A DNA stretch of 64,000 nucleotides from Rhodobacterales bacterium (GCA_008107755.1 VIRH01000095.1:62001-126000); one strand, 5' to 3'; counted from the stretch's first letter, positions 1-8,128 are shown. Notes: generated from the sequence alone by a model not told the origin. Numbers and translations are program-made.

Positions 1-393
1 TAGAATGTATCTGCTATTTATCGCGCAATTGATATTTTTATTTTTAAATATTTTTGAGTGTACGGCAACTGACTGGAGTCGAAGTCGGTTCGATAAAGCT
101 ATGAAAAAAGTCTGAATGATGATCAAGCCACTCATTCAGTTCATGGCGGTGGCATCATGATTCCGAGTTCGACTTAAGTTTAAATGTTCGAGTCAGAGCT
201 TCACTTTGCCTGACTTGGTTAGGCAAAGAATTGGCAAGCCGGTATCGGCGCGGCGCTTCGCACTGCGCGCATCTTGTGAGTTCAGGAAGTGACGAGTTTC
301 CAAGAGGCCTGCGCGGCAGCGTAGAGCGCGCGGCAAGAGCGTTGCCGGCCGCATCAGCGTCCAGGTCGTGTTTTTGCGAGGAAGAAAAACGCG
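1..393. other. AT-rich gap without a recognisable gene
   Basis: No convincing coding frame is visible; the short open frames here lack conserved motifs and a good ribosome binding site. The first 200 bases are clearly more AT-rich than the rest of the window. Two perfect inverted repeats occur: CTGAATGA at 112-119 with TCATTCAG at 132-139, and CTTTGCCT at 204-211 with AGGCAAAG at 221-228. Neither is followed by a T-run on either strand, so they are not obvious terminators. In many relatives dxs follows xseB; no dxs coding sequence is present here. Confidence 0.5.
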
Positions 394-642
394 TTACTGG
401 GGGTCGAGAGTGGTCGTGCCGGTGGCTTCGCCGTTCTGGCCAAGCTGAATTTTCTCGACCTTGGCTTCCGCGGATTTCAGCAGGGTGTCGCAGTGTTTGC
501 GCAGTGCGTCTCCACGCTCGTACATGTCGATGCTGCGCTCCAGGGGAACGTTCCCCTGTTCCAGCTCGCGCACGATCGTTTCCAGCTGCTTCAGGGCCTC
601 TTCGAAGGAAAGCGCGGAAATATCTGTGGCGGCGTCGGTCAT
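394..642 (-). CDS. xseB: Exodeoxyribonuclease VII small subunit
   Basis: Small subunit of exonuclease VII, which with XseA degrades single-stranded DNA to oligonucleotides in the cytoplasm. The 82-residue product starts MTDAATDIS at 642 and contains the family core: [10 protein letters not shown], then [17 protein letters not shown], then a C-terminal helix with [12 protein letters not shown]. The length matches the family (about 75-85 residues). An in-frame ATG further upstream (726) would add 28 residues unlike the family, so 642 is preferred. It lies 123 bases downstream of the HDAC-like gene on the same strand, a pairing common in Rhizobiales. xseA is not in the window. Confidence 0.93.
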   Translation of the reverse strand: MTDAATDISALSFEEALKQLETIVRELEQGNVPLERSIDMYERGDALRKHCDTLLKSAEAKVEKIQLGQNGEATGTTTLDPQ

Positions 643-765
643 CTGTACGGTCCCTGTTCTTGCTCTCGAGGGGAAAGTTGCGGCTGAGGACGCCAAGGTC
701 AAGGCTTCAATCGCGCCAGATGGCAATCATCCCCGTCGTTTTGATCTTCGCAGGCGTTCAGCCGA

Positions 766-1695
766 TCAGCCGGTCATCAGTGTCATGACGTGCGCGGCGA
801 CGGATCGGGCCAGTCCCTCAAGGTCGTAACCGCCTTCCAGAACCGAGACCACGGCACCGTTGCTGTGTCTGTCTGCGACATCCATCAACGCACGTGTCGC
901 CCAGGCAAAATCCGCCTCAACGAGATTGAGCCCGCCGAGCGGGTCCCTCGCGTGCGCGTCGAAGCCCGCCGAGATGATGACCAGCTCTGGTGCGAATTGC
1001 TCGAGGCGGGGCAGGATGGCGATGTCGAATGCCTCCCTGAAACCCGCCCCGTCGGTTCCCGGGGCAAGAGGGGCGTTGACGATCGTGTTGGCGTCGCCTG
1101 TCTCGGATGCAGCACCCGATCCTGGGTAGAGGGGCATCTGGTGGGTCGAGCAATACATCACCGTCGGATCGTCCCAGAAAATATCCTGGGTGCCGTTGCC
1201 GTGGTGGACGTCGAAATCGACAATGGCGACCCTGTCGACGCCGTGGCTGGCCTGCGCATAGCGGGCCGCGACAGCTGCGTTGTTGAAGAAACAGAAGCCC
1301 ATGGCCCGTTCCTTCTCGGCATGGTGCCCCGGAGGGCGGGAAGCCGAAAAGGCATTGTTGACCTTGCGCGTCAGCACTTCTTCCACAGCGCGGCAGGCTC
1401 CGCCCACGCCGCGCAGTGCGGCTTCCCAGGTGCCGGGCGACATGGTGGTGTCCGCATCGACCCGCGAGGTCCCCTCTGCCGGGGCCAGCCCGTGCAGGTA
1501 GTCGATATAGCTGGCCGGATGGGCGCGGGCGATATCCTCATGGGTTCCGACCGGGGCGAGGTCACGCAAGACCGGCTGGAATTTCTCATGTTCCAGAATG
1601 CGGTCGATGGCACGGATCCTGTCCGGCCGCTCGGGATGACCGACCGGCGTCAGATGGTCGAGATAGGATGAATGATGCAGCAAGAGCGTCGACAC
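766..1695 (-). CDS. Histone deacetylase family protein (class II-like amidohydrolase)
   Basis: Zinc-dependent deacetylase of the arginase/HDAC fold, 309 residues, cytoplasmic. The bacterial substrate is unknown; family members act on acetylated polyamines, acetoin-related compounds or acetyl-lysine. Visible landmarks are the N-terminal HPERPDRI, the catalytic His pair in PPGHHAE near residue 125, the metal ligands in DFDVHHGNGTQD and the third ligand Asp in SAGFDAH, with the active-site GGYD near the C terminus. All catalytic residues are present. A second, more diverged paralogue lies at 59925-60968. The strong terminator at 1870-1904 insulates this gene from transcription coming from the right. 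Confidence 0.9.
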   Translation of the reverse strand: MSTLLLHHSSYLDHLTPVGHPERPDRIRAIDRILEHEKFQPVLRDLAPVGTHEDIARAHPASYIDYLHGLAPAEGTSRVDADTTMSPGTWEAALRGVGGACRAVEEVLTRKVNNAFSASRPPGHHAEKERAMGFCFFNNAAVAARYAQASHGVDRVAIVDFDVHHGNGTQDIFWDDPTVMYCSTHQMPLYPGSGAASETGDANTIVNAPLAPGTDGAGFREAFDIAILPRLEQFAPELVIISAGFDAHARDPLGGLNLVEADFAWATRALMDVADRHSNGAVVSVLEGGYDLEGLARSVAAHVMTLMTG

Positions 1696-1869
1696 GAGAG
1701 CGTTTCCGGACTGTTCTGGTTTTTTCGATCAACGGTTGTTCAAACCGGTCATGGCCTGCAAGTCGATCTTAGTTCTTTACGTCGGAAAGTATCTGAGCGG
1801 CCCGTCGGAGTTCTGTCAATGAAAGATAGGTCGAATTGACGATCCGGGCAGTAATGCGAAGCTGCGGAC

Positions 1870-1904
1870 AAAAAAATGGGGCCAGCACTATAGCCGGCCC
1901 ATTT
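1870..1904 (-). terminator. Intrinsic terminator on the minus strand
   Basis: On the minus strand AAATGGG and CCGGC pair with GCTGG and CCCATTT (one bulged C, six-base loop), and the right arm runs into a T-run of seven. It lies about 385 bases downstream of the Sua5 stop codon and 175 bases before the HDAC-like gene start, so it closes a transcript that ends inside this gap. Confidence 0.7.
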
Positions 1905-2137
1905 GAAGGTGCGAGCACCGAAATGCTCGAGGGGAGGTCCGCTGCATCTCAATTCTTATGAGCAAAATAAGTGATTCCTTCGAAGAAAAGCGAGCTTTTT
2001 ACCGTTATCGAAGCGCGATGCTCAGCGAAAACCGACATTCAGACGCTTGGATTAGCGAAAATTGCCGGTCGAATATTGGTTGTATCCAGGTTGTAGATCT
2101 GCGGTGCAGCAGATCCTGGCCCGATGTTGCTTTGCAC
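1870..2137 (-). ncRNA. Candidate small RNA of about 270 nt
   Basis: Read on the minus strand, a promoter-like TTGAGC-N16-TATTGT (2171-2144) is followed by a hairpin (GATCTGC stem, 2115-2096, extended by CCAG/CTGG), an AT-rich middle, a C-rich CCTCCCC stretch (1937-1931), a CGAGCA/TGCTCG hairpin (1929-1912) and an intrinsic terminator with seven T's (1904-1870). No protein gene occupies the interval. CCUCCCC-type anti-Shine-Dalgarno motifs are a known trait of alphaproteobacterial trans-acting sRNAs. The transcript itself is inferred; it could instead be a long 3' UTR of the Sua5 gene. No Rfam family was recognised by eye. Confidence 0.35.
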
Positions 2138-2143
2138 TATTTG

Positions 2144-2171
2144 ACAATACCTTCGGATGTGCTTTGCTCAA
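2144..2171 (-). promoter_or_regulatory. Putative promoter of the sRNA candidate
   Basis: On the minus strand TTGAGC (2171-2166) and TATTGT (2149-2144) are separated by 16 bases, close to the sigma-70 housekeeping consensus. The predicted start is about 2137. Support is sequence similarity only. Confidence 0.35.
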
Positions 2172-2286
2172 CTCGTCTTGCCAACGCGGTACCGGAGTTC
2201 CTGATTTTTATCGCTTTTCCGTCGCGTGATGAAATTAACGCCAACCGGGGCGGGCATCGCCATTGGCAGCAAGAGGGAGCTGGTAC

Positions 2287-3282
2287 TCAACCGCGCGGGG
2301 CAGCGGCCCGCTTCAGACGGTCATTGATCGCCTCGCCCAATCCAAAGCTGGGGATAACTTGTGCCCGAATGGTGCGCGTCCCGCTTGCATCCAGCGTTCG
2401 CATGGCGATGAACAGATTGGCCGCCGCTTCCGCAAGGTCTCCGGTGGGGCTGAGATTGAATTCGGCCCGCGCGGTTTCGGCGCCGGGCAGGCGCTCCGGC
2501 CCGAACGATAGCAGCGCATCTTCGCGGTCTGCCTCGCTGGCGTTCAGGACAAGCGCGGCATTGGGCGCATAGTGAGAAGACAACATGCCGGGCGCGGAGG
2601 GCTGGTCGGGCGAGGTGTCGGCGGAAGCCGCTTCGAGCGGTTCGCCGAGGACGGCCTCGATGTCTTCCCGGGACAGACCGCCCGGCCGCAGCAGGCGAGG
2701 TTTGTCATCGACGAGCCCGACGATGGTGGACTCAATGCCGACCGAACACGGGCCGGCGTCGATCACGACGCCGAGCGAGGGGCCGAGATCGTCGAGGACG
2801 TCCTGCGCTCTGGTCGGGCTGATCCTGCCGGACCTGTTCGCGCTGGGCGCGGCCAGCGGTCTGCCGGTTTTCTCCGACAGAAACCGCATCACCGGACCGG
2901 CAGGAACGCGCAGCGCCACACTGGGCAGACCGGCGGTCGCCAGATCACAAATGCTGGAAGTCTCTCTCTTCGGCAGGACCAGCGTCAGCGGACCGGGCCA
3001 GAAGGCCCTGGCGAGTGCGTGGGCGCGGGCGTCGAAGATTCCATGCATCTCGGCGGCCTCAACGGAAGGAAGATGAGAGATCAGCGGATTGAATTGCGGA
3101 CGTCCCTTCGCCTCGAAGATCCGCGCACAGGCCTTGCCATTGGTCGCATCTGCCGCAAGACCATAGACTGTTTCCGTCGGAACGGCAGCCAGTTCACCGC
3201 GCAGGAGCGCCGCGCAGGCACTTTCCGCGTCCGGCGTGTTGCGCCAGTCGGAGCTGTCGAGGTCGAGCGTCCAGCGCTGCAT
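2287..3282 (-). CDS. Threonylcarbamoyl-AMP synthase (Sua5/YrdC family)
   Basis: Makes threonylcarbamoyl-AMP from threonine, bicarbonate and ATP for the t6A37 modification of ANN-decoding tRNAs. The 331-residue protein is the long Sua5 form: an N-terminal YrdC domain (roughly residues 15-200) with PTETVYGLAADA, KGRPQFNPLISH and SANRSGRISPT, then a linker and a C-terminal Sua5 domain after SAPGMLSSHYAP. The start MQRWTLDL at 3282 is preceded by AGGGAA at good spacing. The frame stays open far upstream (to 4794), but that extension is antisense to the acyl-CoA dehydrogenase and lacks family features. It is transcribed divergently from the acyl-CoA operon. Confidence 0.9.
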   Translation of the reverse strand: MQRWTLDLDSSDWRNTPDAESACAALLRGELAAVPTETVYGLAADATNGKACARIFEAKGRPQFNPLISHLPSVEAAEMHGIFDARAHALARAFWPGPLTLVLPKRETSSICDLATAGLPSVALRVPAGPVMRFLSEKTGRPLAAPSANRSGRISPTRAQDVLDDLGPSLGVVIDAGPCSVGIESTIVGLVDDKPRLLRPGGLSREDIEAVLGEPLEAASADTSPDQPSAPGMLSSHYAPNAALVLNASEADREDALLSFGPERLPGAETARAEFNLSPTGDLAEAAANLFIAMRTLDASGTRTIRAQVIPSFGLGEAINDRLKRAAAPRG

Positions 3283-3364
3283 GAGTTGGTTCCCTGACCT
3301 AATGGTTTGGTTGCCGCCGTGGCTGCCCGAGAAAGAAACAGTGCCACCTGCCGCAGCGATACGG

Positions 3365-3382
3365 GTTGACGTTAACGTCAAC
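3365..3382. promoter_or_regulatory. 18-bp perfect palindrome, probable operator
   Basis: GTTGACGTTAACGTCAAC reads identically on both strands. It overlaps a TTGACG that, with TATTGT at 3388-3393 and a 16-base spacer, would form a sigma-70 promoter reading into the acyl-CoA dehydrogenase operon. ACGT-centred palindromes of this kind have been described for MerR-family LiuR regulators of branched-chain acyl-CoA catabolism; that assignment is from memory and is an inference. No regulator gene is adjacent. Confidence 0.6.
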
Positions 3383-3513
3383 AGGGCTATTGTCCCGTCT
3401 GGCCGCTGTGAACTGCGCTTTTGCGGGCAAGCTTCGCTTCCGTCAAGCAGGGAACAGCGAAAACAACGAGATCCCGGCACACAGAATGCCGGTGGTTCTT
3501 GGGAGGAACCTGA

Positions 3514-5295
3514 ATGTACCGCGCCCCCGTGGATGAAATCGCCTTCACACTGAAACATGTCTGCGGCCTGACCGAGCTTCAGGACCAACCGAGACACGGT
3601 GACCTCTCCAATGATCTTGTCGACGCGATCCTGAACGAGGCGGGCCGGTTTGCAGCGGAGCGGATCGCACCGCTCAATGCGGTTGCCGACAGCCACGGAA
3701 CACCTTTCACGGACGGCAAGGTCGCCACGCCTCCCGGTTGGCGGGACCTCTATCATGCCTGGATCGAAGGCGGCTGGAACGGTCTTTCGGGTGCTCCGGA
3801 CGCAGGTGGGCAGGGCCTGCCGCAGATGCTGTCGGCCGCGGCTCTCGAAATGTGGAACTCCGGTTCCATGGCATTTGCGATCGGACCGACGCTGACCATG
3901 GGGGCGATCGAGGCGATCGAAAAGCATGCGTCGCAGGATCTGAAGGACAAGTACCTCGGCAAGCTCGTTTCGGGCGAGTGGATGGGAACGATGAACCTGA
4001 CCGAACCGCAGGCCGGATCGGATCTCAACGCCCTCAAGGCAAGGGCGGAACGCAATGATGACGGGACCTACCGCATCTCCGGGCAGAAGATCTATATCAC
4101 CTATGGCGATCACGACCTGACCGACAACATCGTGCATCTCGTCCTTGCGCGCCTGCCGGACGCACCGGCCGGCACGAAGGGTATTTCGCTTTTCCTGGTG
4201 CCGAAGTTTCTCGTGAACGACGACGGCTCTCTCGGCGCGCGTAACGATGTGCGCGTCGCTGGCGTGGAACACAAGATGGGCATCCACGGCTCTCCAACCT
4301 GCACGATGATCTACGGCGACGACGGCGGGGCGACCGGCTGGCTGATCGGTGAGGAGAACCGCGGTCTGGCGTGCATGTTCACGATGATGAACAACGCCCG
4401 GCTCGCCGTCGGGATCCAGGGACTGGGCGTTGCCGAACGGGCCTATCAGGACGCACTTGCCTACGCACTGGATCGCAAACAGGGTAGGGCGCCCGGTGAG
4501 ACGGGCGAAGGCATGAGCCCCATCGCGCGGCATTCCGACATCAAGCGCATGCTTCTGGCAATGAAGTCGCGCACGCAGGTTGCCAGAGCCATCTGTTTTG
4601 CCTGCGCCCATGCCATGGACATGGCCGAAGCCGTGGAAGACGCAGACACGGCAGGTTTCTGGCGCGCACGGGCCAGCTTTCTGACGCCGATCGCCAAGGC
4701 CCTGTCGACCGATTTCGGCGTGGAGGTTGCCTCGCTTGGCATCCAGATCCATGGCGGCATGGGTTACATCGAAGAGACAGGCGCCGCCCAGCATCTGCGC
4801 GATGCGCGCATTGCGCCCATCTACGAAGGCACCAACGGAATTCAGTCCATCGACCTCGTGATGCGCAAGCTGCCGCTTTCAGGCGGCGACCATGTTCGCG
4901 GGTTCCTCACGGAGCTGAAATCCGTTGCGGACGAGGTCAAGGCATCGAACCAGCCCGGGTTCGGCGGGGCAGGAGAGGCGCTGTCGGCCGCGATCGACGA
5001 TCTGGAAAGTGCCACCACCTACATGCTGACGGCGCAGGCCGATGGACGGATCGCAGACGCCCTTTGCGGCGCGACGCCCTACCTTAGGCTTGCCGGGCTG
5101 ACGCTGGGCGGGGTGCTCCTGGCAAGGGGCGCGCTCCGGTCGGCGGACGAGCCGTCCCGGCTTCTGGCCGAACGGACTCTGCTGGCACGCAATTTCTGCG
5201 AGACGACACTCCGGGAAACGACGGGCCTCAAGGCCGACATCCTCGGCTCGGCCGAGGCGATCCAGTTGTTCGATCCTGAAGCGCTTGCCTCGTGA
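3514..5295 (+). CDS. Acyl-CoA dehydrogenase, long DmdC-like type
   Basis: FAD-dependent acyl-CoA dehydrogenase that introduces the alpha-beta double bond into an acyl-CoA. At 593 residues it belongs to the long subgroup (standard enzymes are about 380) that has a C-terminal extension domain and includes 3-methylmercaptopropionyl-CoA dehydrogenase (DmdC). Landmarks are MGTMNLTEPQAGSDL (FAD/acyl contact), the KIYITYGDHD beta-domain segment, GLGVAERAYQDAL, and QIHGGMGYIEETGAAQ before the catalytic-base region ending in IYEGTNGIQ. A GGGAGGA site precedes ATG 3514. It is first of a three-gene operon with an enoyl-CoA hydratase 22 bases downstream and an SDR. The substrate cannot be read from sequence; DMSP-derived thioester is one option, medium or branched acyl-CoA another. 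Confidence 0.88.
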   Translation: MYRAPVDEIAFTLKHVCGLTELQDQPRHGDLSNDLVDAILNEAGRFAAERIAPLNAVADSHGTPFTDGKVATPPGWRDLYHAWIEGGWNGLSGAPDAGGQGLPQMLSAAALEMWNSGSMAFAIGPTLTMGAIEAIEKHASQDLKDKYLGKLVSGEWMGTMNLTEPQAGSDLNALKARAERNDDGTYRISGQKIYITYGDHDLTDNIVHLVLARLPDAPAGTKGISLFLVPKFLVNDDGSLGARNDVRVAGVEHKMGIHGSPTCTMIYGDDGGATGWLIGEENRGLACMFTMMNNARLAVGIQGLGVAERAYQDALAYALDRKQGRAPGETGEGMSPIARHSDIKRMLLAMKSRTQVARAICFACAHAMDMAEAVEDADTAGFWRARASFLTPIAKALSTDFGVEVASLGIQIHGGMGYIEETGAAQHLRDARIAPIYEGTNGIQSIDLVMRKLPLSGGDHVRGFLTELKSVADEVKASNQPGFGGAGEALSAAIDDLESATTYMLTAQADGRIADALCGATPYLRLAGLTLGGVLLARGALRSADEPSRLLAERTLLARNFCETTLRETTGLKADILGSAEAIQLFDPEALAS

Positions 5296-5317
5296 GCCCG
5301 TTGTCCGGAGGACGAGC

Positions 5318-6064
5318 ATGATCCGCAAGAGCCTTGCCGACGGCGTGCAGACCCTGCGTCTTGACCGCCCCGAGAAGAAGAACGCGCTTACCGGCGAGAT
5401 GTATTCCGACCTCGCCGAGAGCCTTGAAACCGGCAATGACGATCCTCAGGTCCGCTGCCATCTGATCTGCGGTCATCCGGAGGTTTTCACGGCGGGAAAC
5501 GATATCGGCGACTTCCTGAGCTACGCCGGCCGCTCCGGACTGTCAGAGACCCCGGTGGCCCGGTTCCTGCGCGCCTTGGTCCGCAATCGCGCGCCGATCG
5601 TCGCCTGTGTCGACGGCATCGCCATCGGCGTCGGCACCACGCTGTTGCTTCATTGCGATATGGTTTTCGCCAGCCCCAGGTCGGTCTTCCGCGCGCCGTT
5701 CGTGGATCTGGGCCTAGTTCCGGAAGCAGGCTCCAGCCTGCTCGGACCGGCATTGATGGGGCATGCCCGCGCATTTGAACTGCTTTGCCTCGGCAAGTCG
5801 TTCTCCGCCGAAAAGGCGGCTCTGGCCGGACTGGTCAATGACGTGGTCGAAGGGGATGTTGAAGCGGCAGCCCTGGCCTGTGCCCGCGAGATTGCCGACA
5901 AGCCGCCCGAAGCGATGGCGCTTTCGCGCAAGCTGCTGCGCGGAGACATGGACGTGTTGTCCGAGCGGGTAGAGGAAGAGATCCGGATCTTCGCCAGCCA
6001 CCTGAGCGCACCTGAGACGATAGCCGCGTTCGAGGCTTTCATGTCGAAGAAGACAGGCAGTTGA
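5318..6064 (+). CDS. Enoyl-CoA hydratase/isomerase family protein
   Basis: Crotonase-fold enzyme of 248 residues, expected to hydrate or isomerise the enoyl-CoA made by the upstream dehydrogenase. Seen are DGVQTLRLDRPEKKNALT at the N terminus, the oxyanion-hole segments HPEVFTAGNDIGDFL and VDGIAIGVGTTLLLHCD, and DLGLVPEAGSSLLGP. The fold is complete, but the acidic catalytic pair of classical hydratases is not evident by eye, so isomerase or another crotonase activity is possible. ATG 5318 follows a GGAGGA site; a longer in-frame start at 5285 would overlap the previous gene and lacks such a site. Confidence 0.87.
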   Translation: MIRKSLADGVQTLRLDRPEKKNALTGEMYSDLAESLETGNDDPQVRCHLICGHPEVFTAGNDIGDFLSYAGRSGLSETPVARFLRALVRNRAPIVACVDGIAIGVGTTLLLHCDMVFASPRSVFRAPFVDLGLVPEAGSSLLGPALMGHARAFELLCLGKSFSAEKAALAGLVNDVVEGDVEAAALACAREIADKPPEAMALSRKLLRGDMDVLSERVEEEIRIFASHLSAPETIAAFEAFMSKKTGS

Positions 6065-6112
6065 AAACGAGCAGACAGTCGTGATCGATCGGGATCACCG
6101 GAGGAAATGAGA

Positions 6113-6982
6113 ATGACACTGAAGGGCAAGACCCTGTTCATCACCGGGGCCTCTCGCGGGATCGGCAAGGCGATCGCCTTGCGGGCGGCGCGTGACGGGG
6201 CAAATGTCGCCGTCGCGGCAAAGACGGCCGAACCGCACCCCAAGCTTGATGGCACGATCTATAGCGCGGCAGAGGAAATCGAGGCGGCCGGCGGCAAGGC
6301 ATTGCCGCTTGTGCTGGATGTGCGCGACGACGTAGCCGTGAAGGAGGCCATCGACAGGACGGCTTCACATTTCGGCGGTCTGGACATTCTCGTCAATAAC
6401 GCCAGCGCCATCCAGCTGACGCCGGTCGAGCAGACGGACATGAAGCGGTTCGATCTGATGCACCAGATCAACACGCGCGGCACGCTGGCCTGCTCCAAAC
6501 ATGCCATCGATCATCTGAAAAAGTCGGACAATCCGCATATTCTCATGCTGGCGCCTCCGCTCGACATGCAGGAAAAGTGGTTTGCAGCCTTCACACCCTA
6601 TTCCATCGCCAAATACGGCATGAGCCTCGTGGTGCTGGGCCTTGCCGGAGAATTGCGCTCTGCCGGCATCGCTGTGAATGCGCTGTGGCCGCGCACGACA
6701 ATCGCGACGGCGGCCATCCGAAATATCATCGGCGGCGATACGATGATGCAGCAGAGCCGCACGCCGGAGATCCTGGCGGATGCGGCGCATGAGATTCTCA
6801 CCACGCCGTCACGTGATATGACTGGCCAGTTCCTGATCGATGATACGTTTCTGGCAAGCCGGGGTGTCACCGATTTCGACGTTTACCGGGTCGATCCCGA
6901 GCATGCGCTCGCGCCTGACTTCTTCGTGCCGGACGACAGCGAGCCGCCCTGTGATCTCGGTCCAGTCACCTCCGGCGACTGA
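6113..6982 (+). CDS. SDR-family oxidoreductase, HSDL2-like
   Basis: Short-chain dehydrogenase/reductase of 289 residues, last gene of the acyl-CoA operon. It has the NAD(P)-binding TGASRGIGKA at residues 12-21, LDVRDD, the NNAS motif and the catalytic YSIAK. The arrangement ILMLAPPLDM...YSIAKYGMS matches the HSDL2/peroxisomal-type SDR subgroup, but the position usually occupied by the catalytic Ser (LSPP in relatives) is Ala here. GGAGGA at 6100-6105 places the start at ATG 6113 rather than 6107. It may act as a hydroxyacyl-CoA dehydrogenase or carbonyl reductase in the same catabolic route; substrate unknown. Confidence 0.85.
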   Translation: MTLKGKTLFITGASRGIGKAIALRAARDGANVAVAAKTAEPHPKLDGTIYSAAEEIEAAGGKALPLVLDVRDDVAVKEAIDRTASHFGGLDILVNNASAIQLTPVEQTDMKRFDLMHQINTRGTLACSKHAIDHLKKSDNPHILMLAPPLDMQEKWFAAFTPYSIAKYGMSLVVLGLAGELRSAGIAVNALWPRTTIATAAIRNIIGGDTMMQQSRTPEILADAAHEILTTPSRDMTGQFLIDDTFLASRGVTDFDVYRVDPEHALAPDFFVPDDSEPPCDLGPVTSGD

Positions 6983-6991
6983 GAAAATGCG

Positions 6992-7016
6992 GTCCGCCGC
7001 CTTTGGGGCGGCGGAC
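6992..7016. terminator. GC-rich hairpin between convergent genes
   Basis: GTCCGCCGCC pairs perfectly with GGCGGCGGAC over ten bases with a TTTGG loop. There is no T-run on the plus strand; on the minus strand a TTTT follows after a few bases. It lies just after the SDR stop and just before the FMN reductase stop, so it probably ends transcripts from one or both sides. Confidence 0.55.
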
Positions 7017-7024
7017 AGAGCACA

Positions 7025-7588
7025 TCAACGAAGCGTCTTGAGCGCCGTTGCCCATTTCGACAGTTCATTGAACAGAGTCGTTGCGCCTTCTTCCATCTTT
7101 TCATTCGATGTGAACTTGCCGTCGTCGTCGATGAATTCCGGAAAGAACGGGACCGGCACGACCTGTGGCAACGGCATCACCTGCATGGTCGACAGCAGAT
7201 CGCGCAAGGTCTGAGCAGACCTCAGCCCTCCGGAGACGCCGCCATAGCTCACGACGCCGGCAGGCTTGTAGTTCCACTCCTTGTAGAGGTACTGGATCGC
7301 GTTCACGAGCGATGCAGGCGCGAAATAGTCGTATTCCGGCGTCACGAAGATGAACGCATCGGCATCGCCGATCACCGCGCTCCAGCGCTTGGTGTGTTCA
7401 TGCTTGTAATCCTGCTTGGACGGATGGTTTGGCTCGTCCAGGATCGGCAGATTGTAATCGGCAAGATCGACGCTTTCGACTTCAAATCCGCCATGCGCCT
7501 TGGCGGCTTCAACGACCCAGCCGGCGATTTTCGGACCGACCCGGCCCGGGCGCGTGGAACCTGTGATGATTTTTAGTTTCATTGACAT
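7025..7588 (-). CDS. NADPH-dependent FMN reductase family protein
   Basis: Flavodoxin-like quinone or FMN reductase of 187 residues, likely cytoplasmic and involved in two-electron reduction of quinones, metals or azo compounds. The phosphate-binding loop GSTRPGRVGPKIA lies at residues 10-22, the TPEYDYFAPASLVNAI motif near the middle and YGGVSGGLRSAQTLR after it, the order seen in ChrR/SsuE/YieF-type enzymes. ATG 7588 is used; a second in-frame ATG two codons later is equally possible, as the binding site is weak. It stands alone between a convergent SDR operon and a divergent gap. Confidence 0.88.
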   Translation of the reverse strand: MSMKLKIITGSTRPGRVGPKIAGWVVEAAKAHGGFEVESVDLADYNLPILDEPNHPSKQDYKHEHTKRWSAVIGDADAFIFVTPEYDYFAPASLVNAIQYLYKEWNYKPAGVVSYGGVSGGLRSAQTLRDLLSTMQVMPLPQVVPVPFFPEFIDDDGKFTSNEKMEEGATTLFNELSKWATALKTLR

Positions 7589-8128
7589 CGATTTTTCCCG
7601 GTGAAACGAGGGGATTTATTTGGGCAGGTTTCCATCGGGCACCATTGTGCACAGCGGAAACCACCCTAGACTTAGGTTGCCGGGTGCGCTGCGCAAGACG
7701 TTGCTTCATCGAAACAGGGGTATCGCCGACGCAACCAGGTCGCCGTCACCGGGGCTCCGGATGCATTCCCGTTCGCAGACTTCTGCAGACGCTGGGCAGC
7801 GTATGGTCGATGTTGGTGGTGCTGCATCTGAAGGTCGTGCCGAAGCGATTTTCCGGCCTGCGGTGGTCGATGCCGCCGCTCGACCCGCCAAAGACGCTGT
7901 CCAACCGGGCGAGCGCAACGAATGGCGCCGTTCAGCCGGTCCGGCATCGCCTTGATGACAGATGCGAAGCCGAATTCGCGCTCTGCCTGACCCGGTCAGA
8001 ACAACGATGAGACAGGACGTGTTTCTGCTCCAAAGGTTTTTCCGACAGGATGAAGCTTCCGCAGGTGACTTCTGCATTTAGTCACGTATAAGGCTTTGAA
8101 CCGGCAATCGTTGTGAGGGAGAGTGCAA
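7589..8128. other. 540-base gap, no gene or clear signal seen
   Basis: Lies between the divergently transcribed FMN reductase and MscS genes. Open frames on both strands overlap each other and show no family motif, signal peptide or ribosome binding site. The base composition is like the rest of the chromosome, so this may be eroded coding sequence, but nothing recognisable remains. Confidence 0.4.

Larger units (their letters stand above)
1696..2286. other. 590-base gap with sRNA candidate, no protein gene seen
   Basis: Between two minus-strand genes (HDAC-like protein and Sua5). A plus-strand open frame beginning at 1958 (MSKISDSFEE) runs into the Sua5 gene in antisense, has no family resemblance and does not show the GC-rich third positions of its neighbours, so it is not called. 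The gap holds a minus-strand promoter-like sequence, several hairpins and an intrinsic terminator, described separately as a candidate small RNA. Confidence 0.5.

Noticed and set aside
204..228. CTTTGCCT/AGGCAAAG hairpin as an intrinsic terminator
   Set aside because: Perfect 8-bp stem but no T-run on either strand.
1958..2572. Plus-strand ORF MSKISDSFEE in the Sua5-HDAC gap
   Set aside because: It runs antisense into the Sua5 gene, has no homology, and the GGGGAGG at 1931-1937 is too far (20 bases) from the ATG.
3283..4794. Long upstream extension of the Sua5 frame on the minus strand
   Set aside because: It is antisense to the acyl-CoA dehydrogenase, lacks any domain and begins far from a binding site. 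High-GC codon bias of the sense gene keeps antisense frames open.
7582..8010. Open frames in the FMN reductase-MscS gap
   Set aside because: Overlapping frames on both strands, no conserved features, no ribosome binding sites.
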